Shown here in pieces: positions 34,928 through 43,376 of a stretch of DNA of 64,000 bases (within the stretch, counting starts at the first letter, position 1; every line of letters begins with the position of its first letter). The stretch lies in the NCBI RefSeq assembly GCF_016863535.1, contig NZ_BOPB01000013.1, positions 1 to 64,000 of the forward strand, read 5' to 3'. The DNA comes from Micromonospora lutea (GTDB lineage: Bacteria > Actinomycetota > Actinomycetes > Mycobacteriales > Micromonosporaceae). The notes beneath the pieces were generated by a model. It was not told where the DNA came from, did no database searches, and saw nothing but the letters and a program-made list of their open reading frames with translations. The position numbers and the translations under genes were made by a program.

Positions 34928-37009
34928 TCAGGCGGCGGAGACGGTGAACTTCTCGCCCTTGCCCAGCCCCAGTTCGAAGGCGGTCCACTTGATGTTCTTG
35001 TTCGAGATGAGCTTGCTGGTGCCGGACGCCCCGGCGGAGACCGCCTGGTTGTCGCTGGCCCGGAAGAAGACCGTCCCGTCGCCGTTGTAGTCGACGAAGT
35101 CGAAGGTCTGCCAGAGTCCGACCGTCTTGCTGCTGGCGACCAGCGGCTTGGTGCCCTTGCTCGCCGCGGTCACGTACCGGCCGTTGGACAACGCCTTGAG
35201 GCCGAAGAAGCCGTCGCCCTGGTTGACGATCTGGAACTTCGCCGACTTGGTGACGGTCTTGCTGCTGGCCACCAGTGGCTTGGTGGTGCTGGCAGCCACC
35301 ACGTACTTGTTGTTGGCCTTGGACCTGATGCTGATCACCGGCGCCGGTGCTTCAAGGGTGAACTTCTCGTTGGTGCCGATACTGGTCCGGTTCGCCCGGA
35401 GCACCGAGGTACCGGTCTTCGACGCCGTCACGTACTTCCCGTTGGTCTTGGCCTTGAGACTGATCTTGCCGTCGGTGTGGTTCACGATGGTGAACTTGGC
35501 CGGGGTGACGATCGTCTTGTGGCTGGCGATCAGCGGCTTGGTGCCCTTGCTCGGTGCCACCACATAGCGGCCGGTCTGCTTCGAGCGCAGCGCGACCAGG
35601 CCACCACCGGCGTTGACGATGTCGAACCGCTGCGCAGTTCCCATGCTCTTGCCGTTGTTCACCAGAGCCTTCTTGGTGCTGGCAGCGGTGACGTACTTGC
35701 CGTTCGAGAGGGCCTTCAGGCCGTACGCGTTGCGGACCGGGGTCACCGAACCCACCGTCAGCAGCCGGTCCATCGAGCCCTTGGTGTCGTACACCACGCC
35801 GGCGATGCCGGTGGTGACGATCCGGTCGCGCACCTGCTTCGGCTTCCAGGTGGGGTTGGTGTGCAGCAGCAGGGCCGCCGCGCCCGCCACGTGGGGAGCC
35901 GCCATCGAGGTGCCGCTGTATCCGACGCTGCCGGTGTTGTTGTCGTGGCGGGCCGACACGATGCTGACCCCGGGGGCGAACACGTCGACGCACTTGCCGT
36001 AGTTCGAGAACCAGGCACGCATGTCGACCCGGTCGGTAGCGCCCACGGTGATGGCGTCCGGTACCCGCGCCGGCGACGCCTTGCAGGCGTCCATCCACGC
36101 GTTACCGGCGGCGATCGCGTAGGTGATGCCGGAGTTGATGGAGCGCTTGACCGCCTCGTCGATCGACGGGATGGCCGTCACGTCGCCGAGGCTCACGTTG
36201 GCAACGGCCGGCTTCTTGGCGTTCGTGGTCACCCAGTTGATGCCGGCGAGGACCTGCTCGGTGGTGCCGTAGCCCTCGCAGTCGAGCACCCGTACGCCGA
36301 CCAGCTTGACGGCCTTGGCCACGCCGTACTTGGCGCCGCCGACGGTGCCGGCGACGTGCGTGCCGTGACCGTTGCAGTCCCCGTTCGCGTTGGCCTTGAC
36401 CGCCGCTCCCGGATCCGGCTCGGTGGGCTCTGCCGGCGGCGGGTCGATCGCGTCGTACCCCATGGTGGCGCGTCCGCCGAAGTCCTGGTGCTTGACGTTG
36501 ATGCCGGTGTCCAGGATGTACGCGGTGACCTTGCTGCCGGTGTTCGGGTACTTGTAGGTCTTGTTCAGCTTCGCCGAGGCCTGGTCGAGGCGGTCGAGGC
36601 CCCACGAGGGCGGGCTGCTCTGGGTCGCGTTGGCCGACAGCCGCCGGACCTGCTCGACGTAGGCGACGGCGGGGTTGGCGGCCAGCTTCTCCGCCTGACG
36701 CTTGTTCATGGTGGCCGAGTAGCCGGTGAGGGCGTTGCCGAACACCAGCCGGACGGTGCCGCCGTTGGCGCGGGTCAACGCCGACGCAGCCGCCCGGACC
36801 GAACTGTAGGTGGCCCCGCGGTCCTTGAGCACGACGATGTAACGGTCCGGCACGACTCCGGCTCCGGTGGTGCCGAGCACCTCGGGCCGAGCCTGGTCGG
36901 ACGGGGCTGCCGTCGCGGCACCGCCGGAGACGACGCCGATGATGGACGAGGCGGTGGCGAGGGCGAGCCCCGCCACCGCCGAGCGGCGCAGAACGCCACG
37001 GCGTTTCAC
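34928..37009 (-). CDS. Secreted S8 (subtilisin-like) serine peptidase with C-terminal beta-trefoil-like repeats
   Basis: A 693-residue preproprotein. A signal peptide with an Arg-rich start (MKRRGVLRRSAVAGLALATA) ends near residue 36. An I9 propeptide (YIVVLKDRGATYSSVRAAA to VAYVEQVRR) follows, then the catalytic domain with Asp in AYILDTGI (about 168), His in GHGTHVAGTV (about 216) and Ser in SGTSMAAPHVAG (about 368). From about residue 405 to the end, at least six repeats of about 45 residues alternate GKYVTAAST-like and FxIVNxGDG-like elements. They resemble a fascin or beta-trefoil lectin fold and may bind polysaccharide or protein targets. It stands alone. Confidence 0.92.
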   Translation of the reverse strand: MKRRGVLRRSAVAGLALATASSIIGVVSGGAATAAPSDQARPEVLGTTGAGVVPDRYIVVLKDRGATYSSVRAAASALTRANGGTVRLVFGNALTGYSATMNKRQAEKLAANPAVAYVEQVRRLSANATQSSPPSWGLDRLDQASAKLNKTYKYPNTGSKVTAYILDTGINVKHQDFGGRATMGYDAIDPPPAEPTEPDPGAAVKANANGDCNGHGTHVAGTVGGAKYGVAKAVKLVGVRVLDCEGYGTTEQVLAGINWVTTNAKKPAVANVSLGDVTAIPSIDEAVKRSINSGITYAIAAGNAWMDACKASPARVPDAITVGATDRVDMRAWFSNYGKCVDVFAPGVSIVSARHDNNTGSVGYSGTSMAAPHVAGAAALLLHTNPTWKPKQVRDRIVTTGIAGVVYDTKGSMDRLLTVGSVTPVRNAYGLKALSNGKYVTAASTKKALVNNGKSMGTAQRFDIVNAGGGLVALRSKQTGRYVVAPSKGTKPLIASHKTIVTPAKFTIVNHTDGKISLKAKTNGKYVTASKTGTSVLRANRTSIGTNEKFTLEAPAPVISIRSKANNKYVVAASTTKPLVASSKTVTKSAKFQIVNQGDGFFGLKALSNGRYVTAASKGTKPLVASSKTVGLWQTFDFVDYNGDGTVFFRASDNQAVSAGASGTSKLISNKNIKWTAFELGLGKGEKFTVSAA

Positions 37010-37223
37010 TATGGGTAACCCCCGTCGGGTCGTCGACCGTGTTCCATGGACGGTCGGACAAACATTGGATGGTCCGGCTCCGGCCTGACGGCAGCGGCGC
37101 TGACGGACGTTCCAACATCATGAATGGATGCCGGCGAGCGCGCGTCAGCTTTTCGGTCGAAACGTCGGCGTCTCGTCGTATCGACGATCAAGGCGTGCGA
37201 TCCAGGGTGGACGAGGGCTGCGG

Positions 37224-38684
37224 TCAGCTGAGAATGCCCTCGTCGCGGGCCCAGCGCAGCAACTCCACCTCGGCGGTGTCGCGGTCCAACGGTCCACGCT
37301 CCAGCCGCAGATCCTTCAGGTGCTTCCAGGCCCGTCCCACCACCGGACCGGGTGGCACACCCAGCAGCTCCATGATGGCGTTTCCGTCGAGGTCGGGTCG
37401 GACCCGGGCGAGGTCCTCCTCGGCGGCGATCCGGGCGATCCGCTCCTCCAGCGCGTCGTAGTCCGCCGCGAGCTGGGCCGCCTTCCGCCGGTTTCGGGTG
37501 GTGCAGTCCGATCGGGTCAGCTTGTGCAGCCGGGGCAGCAGGTCACCGGCGTCGGTGACGTACCGACGCACCGCCGAGTCGGTCCACTCACCCCGGCCGT
37601 ACCCGTAGAAACGCAGGTGCAGCGCGACCAACGCGGTGACCTTCGCGGTGACGTCCTTGGGGTAGCGCAGCGCCTTCATCCGCGCCTTGGTCAGTCGGGC
37701 GCCGACCACCTCGTGGTGGTGGAAGCTGACCCGGCCGTCCGGGCCGATCGCCTTCGTCCCCGGCTTGCCCACGTCGTGCATCAGCGCGGCCATCCGGAGG
37801 ATGAAGTCCGGTCCGTCCTCCTCGTACGAGACGGCGTTGCGGATCACCGTGAGAGTGTGCTCGTAGACGTCCTTGTGCTGGGCGTGCTCGTCGATCTCCA
37901 GCTTGAGCCCGGTCAGCTCCGGCAGGAAACGCTCGGCCAGGCCGGTGTCGACCAGCAGCCGCAGGCCGGTGATCGGATCGGCGCCGCAGAGCAGCTTGGT
38001 GAACTCGTCACGGATCCGTTCGGCGGTGATCCGGTCCAGGTCGGTCGCCATCCTGGTCATCGCCGCCCGCACGTCCGGGTGGACCGCGAAGCGCAGTTGC
38101 GCGGCGAAGCGGGCGGCCCGCAGCATCCGCAGTGGGTCGTCGCCGAACGACTCGGCTGGTGTGCCGGGGGTGCGCACGATCTTCGCGGCCAGGTCGGCCA
38201 GGCCACCGTACGGGTCGGTGAACCGGTGCTCGGGGAGGCTGACCGCCATCGCGTTGACGGTGAAGTCCCGCCGTCGCAGGTCCTCGGTGAGGCTGGTCCC
38301 GTAGGCGACCACCGGGTTACGACTCACCTGGTCGTACGACTCGGCGCGGAACGTGGTGATCTCCAGGCGCAGGCCGCCGCGTTGGCAGCCGATGGTGCCG
38401 AACTCGCGGCCGGTCTCCCAGATCGCCTCGGCCCAGCCCCGCACGATGTCCAGCGTCTGGTCGGGGTGTGCGTCGGTGCAGAAGTCGAGATCTTCACCGA
38501 GCCGGCCGAGCAGCGCGTCGCGGACGGAACCGCCCACGAGATGCAGTTCGTGACCAGCGGCGGCGAACCGGCGGCCCAGCTCGTCGGCCACCGGGGAGAC
38601 CCGGAGCAGTTCGGCGACGGCGTTGCGCTGAGCGGCGGTGAGATCGCGGCGGTCGGTGGCGTGGGATGCGGCGGCTTCGGACAT
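37224..38684 (-). CDS. cca: CCA tRNA nucleotidyltransferase
   Basis: A 486-residue class II nucleotidyltransferase that adds or repairs the 3' CCA of tRNAs. Motifs are LVGGSVRDALLG at residues 48-59, DLDFCTDA with the two metal aspartates, RRDFTVNAMAV, DDPLRMLRAARFAAQL and ERIRDEF. An HD domain (RMAALMHDVGKP, about residue 300) gives it the CCA-HD layout usual in actinobacteria. It is divergent from murJ, where the conserved origin-proximal gene order begins. Confidence 0.95.
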   Translation of the reverse strand: MSEAAASHATDRRDLTAAQRNAVAELLRVSPVADELGRRFAAAGHELHLVGGSVRDALLGRLGEDLDFCTDAHPDQTLDIVRGWAEAIWETGREFGTIGCQRGGLRLEITTFRAESYDQVSRNPVVAYGTSLTEDLRRRDFTVNAMAVSLPEHRFTDPYGGLADLAAKIVRTPGTPAESFGDDPLRMLRAARFAAQLRFAVHPDVRAAMTRMATDLDRITAERIRDEFTKLLCGADPITGLRLLVDTGLAERFLPELTGLKLEIDEHAQHKDVYEHTLTVIRNAVSYEEDGPDFILRMAALMHDVGKPGTKAIGPDGRVSFHHHEVVGARLTKARMKALRYPKDVTAKVTALVALHLRFYGYGRGEWTDSAVRRYVTDAGDLLPRLHKLTRSDCTTRNRRKAAQLAADYDALEERIARIAAEEDLARVRPDLDGNAIMELLGVPPGPVVGRAWKHLKDLRLERGPLDRDTAEVELLRWARDEGILS

Positions 38685-38810
38685 CGGATCCGCAGCCTAT
38701 CGGTCCTGGCCCGCATCTCCTCCGCCGGGCGCGGGTAACGGGCGGGAGTTGACTAAGGTCTGTGGCGTGTGGGCCGGTGCCGGCTCCGGCGTACCCCCTT
38801 GGAGGCACAG

Positions 38811-40562
38811 ATGAGCGGCGGGCTCTACCGCAGCGCGAACGCCCAGCAGGGCGGCGCGCCCGGCGGCCGGTCGGACGACGGAGCCACGTTCATCTCTGCG
38901 GAGCCGCTCAACCAGCCCGCGATGGAGTCGGTCGCACCCCCGCAGGAGCAGGTGGCGGAGGGCAGCGCCGCCGCGAACAGCGCCATCATGGCCCTGGGCA
39001 GCCTGGTCAGTCGGGGTACCGGCTTTCTGCGCAACCTGGTCATCGGCGCCGCTCTCGGCGGTGCGCTGGTGGGCGACGCCTACACCACCGCTCAGATCCT
39101 GCCGGGGATGGTCTACGAGTTCCTGCTCGGCGGCATCCTCACCAGCGTGCTGATCCCGGTGCTGGTGCGTCGGCGCAAGGCGGACGCCGACGGCGGTCAG
39201 GCGTACGCGCAACGGTTGCTGACCCTGGCGCTGCTCGCGCTGGGTGCCGCCGCCGTGCTCGCGGTCGCTCTTGCCGCGCCGCTGACCTGGCTGTACGGCG
39301 CGAACGAGTCCGCAGCCGGTTACTCCGGACTGGTCACCGCCCTGGCCCGGCTCATGCTGCCGATGATTTTCTTCTCCGGCCTGAGCGCGCTGATCAGCGC
39401 GGTGCTCAACACCCGGGGCCACTTCGCCGCGCCGATGTGGGCACCGATCCTGAACAACCTGGTCGTCATCGGTACCGCCGGCCTCTACATCGCCATCTTC
39501 GGCGCCGACATCGTCGAGCCCGATGAGATGACGACCGGCCGGGTCCTGCTCATCGGCGGCGGCACCCTGGTCGGCGTGGCCGTCCAGGTCGCCGGCCTGT
39601 TGCCGGCGCTGCGCAAGGTCGGGTTCCGGTGGAAGCTCCGCTTCGACTTCCGCAAGCTCGGTCTGGCCGAGCTGGGGCGGCTCGGCGCCTGGATGATCTG
39701 CTACGTCGCGGTCAGCCAGCTCGGCCTCATCGTGTTGTTCAACCTGCTGAACCGCGCGGGCAAGGAGAACGCCGCCGGTCCGCTGATCTACAACAACGTC
39801 TTCCTGCTGTTGATGACCGCACACGGCATCATCGCGGTGTCGATCATCACCGCGCTGATGCCTCGGATGAGCGCCGCCGCCGCCGACGGCCGGTACGCCG
39901 ACCTCGCCGCCGACCTGTCCCGGGGTACCCGGACGGTTTCCGCCGTACTGGCCCCGATCGCGGTCTGCTACGCCGTGCTGGCCACCCCGATCGCATTCAC
40001 GCTGTTCCGGTGGGGCGCGTTCACCGAGGACAACGCCACCGCTACTTCCCTGGTGCTGCTCGCCGCCGCGCTCGCGCTGGTGCCCTTCGCGATCAGCCAG
40101 TTGTTCACCTTCGCCTTCTACGCCTTGCCGGACACCCGGACCCCGGCACTGATCAACATCCCGGTCGTGGCGCTCCGGATCGGGGTGCAGATCGCCCTGT
40201 TCGCCATCTTCTCGGCGAGTTTCGTCGGGGCGGGGATGATGATCGGTAACGCGATCTCGTATCTGGCGGCGGCGATCGGTTCGGCCTGGCTGCTGCGTCC
40301 CCGAGTCGGCCGCATCGGGTTGGGCGCGATCCTGCGTACCCTCGGCCGGGTCCTCGTGGCGGCGCTGGGCGCCGCCCTGGCCGGCCTGTTGGTGGTGGCC
40401 GTGCTGCCCGGTGACGACACGCCGACGCGGCTGGAGGCGATGGTGCAGCTGGTGGTCGGTGGCGCGGTGATCGGGGGTACCTACCTCGGCCTGGCGACCG
40501 TGCTGCGGATCTCCGAGATCACCGAGGTGGTCGGTATGGTCCGCCGTCGACTCGGACGCTGA
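38811..40562 (+). CDS. murJ: Lipid II flippase MurJ (MviN)
   Basis: Polytopic MOP-superfamily flippase that moves lipid II across the membrane. From ATG 38811 (GGAGG 5 nt upstream) the product has 583 residues: a soluble N-terminal tail of about 55 residues, then about 14 membrane helices starting ANSAIMALGSLVSRGTGFLR. Family segments are AYTTAQILPGMVYEFLLGG, VLNTRGHFAAPMWAPILNN and FTFAFYALPDTRTP. Mycobacterial MviN continues into a pseudokinase and an extracellular domain. Here the protein stops, and those domains are encoded by the separate gene at 41003-42601. Confidence 0.95.
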   Translation: MSGGLYRSANAQQGGAPGGRSDDGATFISAEPLNQPAMESVAPPQEQVAEGSAAANSAIMALGSLVSRGTGFLRNLVIGAALGGALVGDAYTTAQILPGMVYEFLLGGILTSVLIPVLVRRRKADADGGQAYAQRLLTLALLALGAAAVLAVALAAPLTWLYGANESAAGYSGLVTALARLMLPMIFFSGLSALISAVLNTRGHFAAPMWAPILNNLVVIGTAGLYIAIFGADIVEPDEMTTGRVLLIGGGTLVGVAVQVAGLLPALRKVGFRWKLRFDFRKLGLAELGRLGAWMICYVAVSQLGLIVLFNLLNRAGKENAAGPLIYNNVFLLLMTAHGIIAVSIITALMPRMSAAAADGRYADLAADLSRGTRTVSAVLAPIAVCYAVLATPIAFTLFRWGAFTEDNATATSLVLLAAALALVPFAISQLFTFAFYALPDTRTPALINIPVVALRIGVQIALFAIFSASFVGAGMMIGNAISYLAAAIGSAWLLRPRVGRIGLGAILRTLGRVLVAALGAALAGLLVVAVLPGDDTPTRLEAMVQLVVGGAVIGGTYLGLATVLRISEITEVVGMVRRRLGR

Positions 40563-40620
40563 CCCGACCCGGTCGACGTGCACCCAGAGTCACCGCGGAT
40601 CACCAGGCTGGGGATGCGCC

Positions 40621-40629
40621 TGTGGATAA
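40621..40629 (-). promoter_or_regulatory. DnaA box (perfect TTATCCACA)
   Basis: TGTGGATAA on the plus strand, 43 bp from an identical copy at 40664, about 60 bp after the murJ stop. Confidence 0.6.
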
Positions 40630-40663
40630 CTCCGCGCGCCGCCGCTCAACTAGCGGATCAGCC

Positions 40664-40672
40664 TGTGGATAA
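40664..40672 (-). promoter_or_regulatory. DnaA box (perfect TTATCCACA)
   Basis: Second TGTGGATAA in the same orientation, roughly four helical turns from the first. Confidence 0.6.
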
Positions 40673-40788
40673 CCAGCCGGACGGCCGAGCATGCCCGGCT
40701 GTTTGACGGGGAATCTGGCGCTGCCGAATCCGCTGATGAGACCGGTCCCGCCCCGGCCGGCACCGATTGTGGTCAACCTCTAGATTGA

Positions 40789-40804
40789 CTGGTACATGTA
40801 CCAG
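40789..40804. promoter_or_regulatory. Perfect 16-bp palindrome, possible operator
   Basis: CTGGTACATGTACCAG has no spacer and no mismatch. It lies 200 bp upstream of the pseudokinase start, just after a TCTAGATTGA stretch. It resembles a binding site for a dimeric regulator; no regulator is identified. Confidence 0.45.
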
Positions 40805-41002
40805 CAACGGGGCCGACAACGGTGGTAACGGGACGCGCCGACCGACTGCTGACCCCACCGTCACCGTACGGCGGGAAGATGACATGTCGGGGATCGGGGC
40901 ATCCCGGGTAAGGTCGCACTCGACGGGTACGGCAGACACCGGCGCGCGGCACCGTGCTGCGACCGGCCGGCCGGTACCAGACGAAGGCGGAGCGGGAAGC
41001 AG

Positions 41003-42601
41003 ATGCCCAGCAGCGCGGGTCCATCGATCGACACGATCACCGAGGGAGGACGGGTGACCCAGGTCGGCGAGGGTCAGGACGCGGACGAGACCACTCCGCC
41101 GGTCATGACCTTCGGTGCTCCGACGGCCGGTGAGATCCTCGCCGAACGTTACGAACTGGTCGAGCACATCAACAACGACAGCGCGGGGCGTCTGGTCTGG
41201 CGTGGGGTCGACGTCGTGTTGCGCCGGCCTGTCGCGGTCGTCATGCGCTACCCGGGCGGCGACTCCGCCACGGAGATGCTTCAGGCCGCGGTCGCCGCCA
41301 GCCGGGTCGTCCACCCCAACCTGGTCGGCGTGTACGACGCCATCGACGAGGCCGAGCGGGCCTACGTGGTGCGCGAGTGGGTCGACGGTCAGTCCCTGCG
41401 GGATCTCGTCTCGGGCGGGCCGTTGGACGCCGCTCGCGCGACCGCGGTCGGTAACTCCGTCGCCAGTGCCCTGGCCGCCGTGCACGCCACCGGCATGGTG
41501 CACGGCAACGTGCACCCCGGCACGGTGATGATCAGTGACGACGGTCGGGTGGTGCTCGCGGACGCCCGCACCGACGGTGACGACAGCCAGGAGAGCGACG
41601 TCCGGGCGGTCGGGGGCATCCTCTACTTCGCGATGACCGGCTACTGGCCACACGCCGAGGTGCCACTGCGCGGCGCGACCGCCGGGCACGGTCGAGCCGC
41701 CATTCCGGATGCGGTACGCGACGCCAACGGGGCCGTTGCGGCACCACGTCAGGTCCGGGCCGGTGTTCCGGCCTACCTGGACGACCTGACCATGGATCTA
41801 CTCGACGCCGAGATCGCCCCGCCCCCGTCGGACGTCCTGACAGCGGAGCTGGCCCGGCTCGACGTTCCCGACGACGACTACCTCGACAACAGCGGCCCGC
41901 TGCGGTTCACCGGTGAGACCGGCGAGGAGCCGTCACCGTTGGCCGTGGCCGGCGGGCGCAAGGTCGCCCTGGGCATCGCCGGGCTGCTGGCGGTGGCCCT
42001 GATCGGGCTTCTCATCGGGATCAGCACCCTCGGCGACGACAACGAGGACCCGCAGACCAGCCCGGTCGCAGCGCCGACATCGAGTGCGCCGGTGAGCGAG
42101 GAGCCGGCGGCACCCGCGGTCCGGAACCTCAAGATCAGCAATGCTCGCATCATTGACCCCGACAGCCGCAACCGCAGCGAGGTCCGCGACGCTGAGAAGG
42201 TCTTCGACGGCGACCAGGACAACGGCTGGTCAACAGAGACCTACCCGAGCAGCAACTTCGGCAACTTCAAGCGAGGCATGGGCGTCTGGATCGACCTCGG
42301 TGCCGAGCGGACCGTCAAGTCGGTGCAGGTGAGCCTCTCCGACCGGGGTGCCTCGGCGGAGCTGCTCACCGGCACGATCGACGCCCCGTCGTCCACTTCG
42401 GGCGATGAGCAGGTGCTCACGGCGTACCTGAAGAACAAGATCGGGCAGCCCTTCGAGACGCACGACGGCACCACGATGACCTTCAACGGCTTCGACGCCG
42501 ACCAGAAGTACCGGTACCTGCTGTTCTGGATCACGGAGCTGCCGCCGAACAACAACGGCTTCAAGGTCGGTGTCCAGGAGATCACGGTCCAGGGATCATG
42601 A
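41003..42601 (+). CDS. Membrane pseudokinase with extracellular discoidin-like domain (MviN C-terminal counterpart)
   Basis: A 532-residue protein. A kinase-fold domain covers residues 43-270, but key residues are lost. The VAVK lysine is replaced (PVAVVMRYP near 80), HRD is HGN (MVHGNVHPG near 167) and DFG is DAR (VLADARTDG near 186). One membrane helix lies at about 320-340. After a Pro/Ser/Thr linker comes an outer domain (385-532) with a galactose-binding/discoidin-like pattern (DGDQDNGWSTETY, GVWIDLGAERTVKSVQV). The layout and position match the C-terminal half of mycobacterial MviN, whose pseudokinase binds the FHA protein FhaA after PknB phosphorylation. Regulation of MurJ is a likely role. 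Confidence 0.88.
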   Translation: MPSSAGPSIDTITEGGRVTQVGEGQDADETTPPVMTFGAPTAGEILAERYELVEHINNDSAGRLVWRGVDVVLRRPVAVVMRYPGGDSATEMLQAAVAASRVVHPNLVGVYDAIDEAERAYVVREWVDGQSLRDLVSGGPLDAARATAVGNSVASALAAVHATGMVHGNVHPGTVMISDDGRVVLADARTDGDDSQESDVRAVGGILYFAMTGYWPHAEVPLRGATAGHGRAAIPDAVRDANGAVAAPRQVRAGVPAYLDDLTMDLLDAEIAPPPSDVLTAELARLDVPDDDYLDNSGPLRFTGETGEEPSPLAVAGGRKVALGIAGLLAVALIGLLIGISTLGDDNEDPQTSPVAAPTSSAPVSEEPAAPAVRNLKISNARIIDPDSRNRSEVRDAEKVFDGDQDNGWSTETYPSSNFGNFKRGMGVWIDLGAERTVKSVQVSLSDRGASAELLTGTIDAPSSTSGDEQVLTAYLKNKIGQPFETHDGTTMTFNGFDADQKYRYLLFWITELPPNNNGFKVGVQEITVQGS

Positions 42602-42665
42602 GATACCAGCACGGCGGCAGCCACCGGGCCGGGTGATGGGGGTACGCGACGCCGGCCGCAACCAC

Positions 42666-43376
42666 ATGAGCGCCGCCTCCGTGGACGACACGGTCAGCGA
42701 CCTCGATCTGCTGCGCGCCCATGTGGCCGGCGATCGGGACGCCTTCGCCGAGCTGTTCCGCCGTCACCGCGACCGGCTCTGGGCGGTCGCCCTGCGTACG
42801 CTCGGCGACCGTGAGGAGGCTGCAGACGCCCTCCAGGACGCGTTGCTGTCCGCCCATCGCGCGGCCGACCGGTTCCGGGGTGACTCGGCGGTCACCACCT
42901 GGCTGCACCGGATCGTGGTCAACGCCTGCCTCGACCGGATCCGTCGCCGACAGGCGCATCCGACGGTGCCGTTGCCCGACGGGCTCCAAGGCTCGGAGGA
43001 CGGTCCCGCCACCGGCGGCGTGGAGCCGGCCGCACCGGTACGCGACCACGACACCGCGATGGTGATCCGGGACGCCCTGGCCGCGTTACCGCTGGAGCAA
43101 CGGGCCGCACTCGTTCTGGTGGACGTGCAGGGCTACCCGGTCGCCGAGGTCGCCCGAATCCTCGGGGTCGCCGAGGGAACGGTGAAGAGTCGCTGCGCCC
43201 GGGGTCGGGCCCGGCTCGCAGTCCTGCTCGGCCACCTGAGGCCCGGAAGCGGGCCGACGGGCGTTTCCAGACCGAACGTGCCGGAGGTCACCGGCGGGAA
43301 CCCGACAGTGCCATCGGGCGTCCGATCGGGGTCGGGGCGGTCCCGGCCGGCCGCCAACCAGCAGGAGGAAGCGTGA
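42666..43376 (+). CDS. sigM: ECF RNA polymerase sigma factor SigM
   Basis: About 236 residues: sigma-2 region (LLRAHVAGDRDAFAELFRRH, REEAADALQDALLSAHR) and sigma-4 region (ALAALPLEQRAALVLVDVQG, then AEVARILGVAEGTVKSRCARGR), with a Pro/Gly-rich C-terminal extension. Placement between the MviN-like genes and trxB-trxA-cwlM is the conserved position of sigM. It overlaps the anti-sigma gene by GTGA, so the pair is translationally coupled. The start is uncertain; ATG 42636 would add ten residues, and neither start has a good Shine-Dalgarno sequence. Confidence 0.92.
   Translation: MSAASVDDTVSDLDLLRAHVAGDRDAFAELFRRHRDRLWAVALRTLGDREEAADALQDALLSAHRAADRFRGDSAVTTWLHRIVVNACLDRIRRRQAHPTVPLPDGLQGSEDGPATGGVEPAAPVRDHDTAMVIRDALAALPLEQRAALVLVDVQGYPVAEVARILGVAEGTVKSRCARGRARLAVLLGHLRPGSGPTGVSRPNVPEVTGGNPTVPSGVRSGSGRSRPAANQQEEA

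Larger units (their letters stand above)
40563..41002. other. Spacer between murJ and pseudokinase gene with DnaA boxes and a palindrome
   Basis: A 440-bp gap holding two perfect DnaA boxes (40621-40629 and 40664-40672) and a perfect 16-bp palindrome at 40789-40804. It presumably holds the promoter of the pseudokinase gene. No gene is seen. Confidence 0.6.

Noticed and set aside
34535..37018. Rightward open frame of about 827 codons opposite the S8 peptidase gene
   Set aside because: Overlaps two well-supported leftward genes (ogt and the peptidase) and has no recognisable domain.
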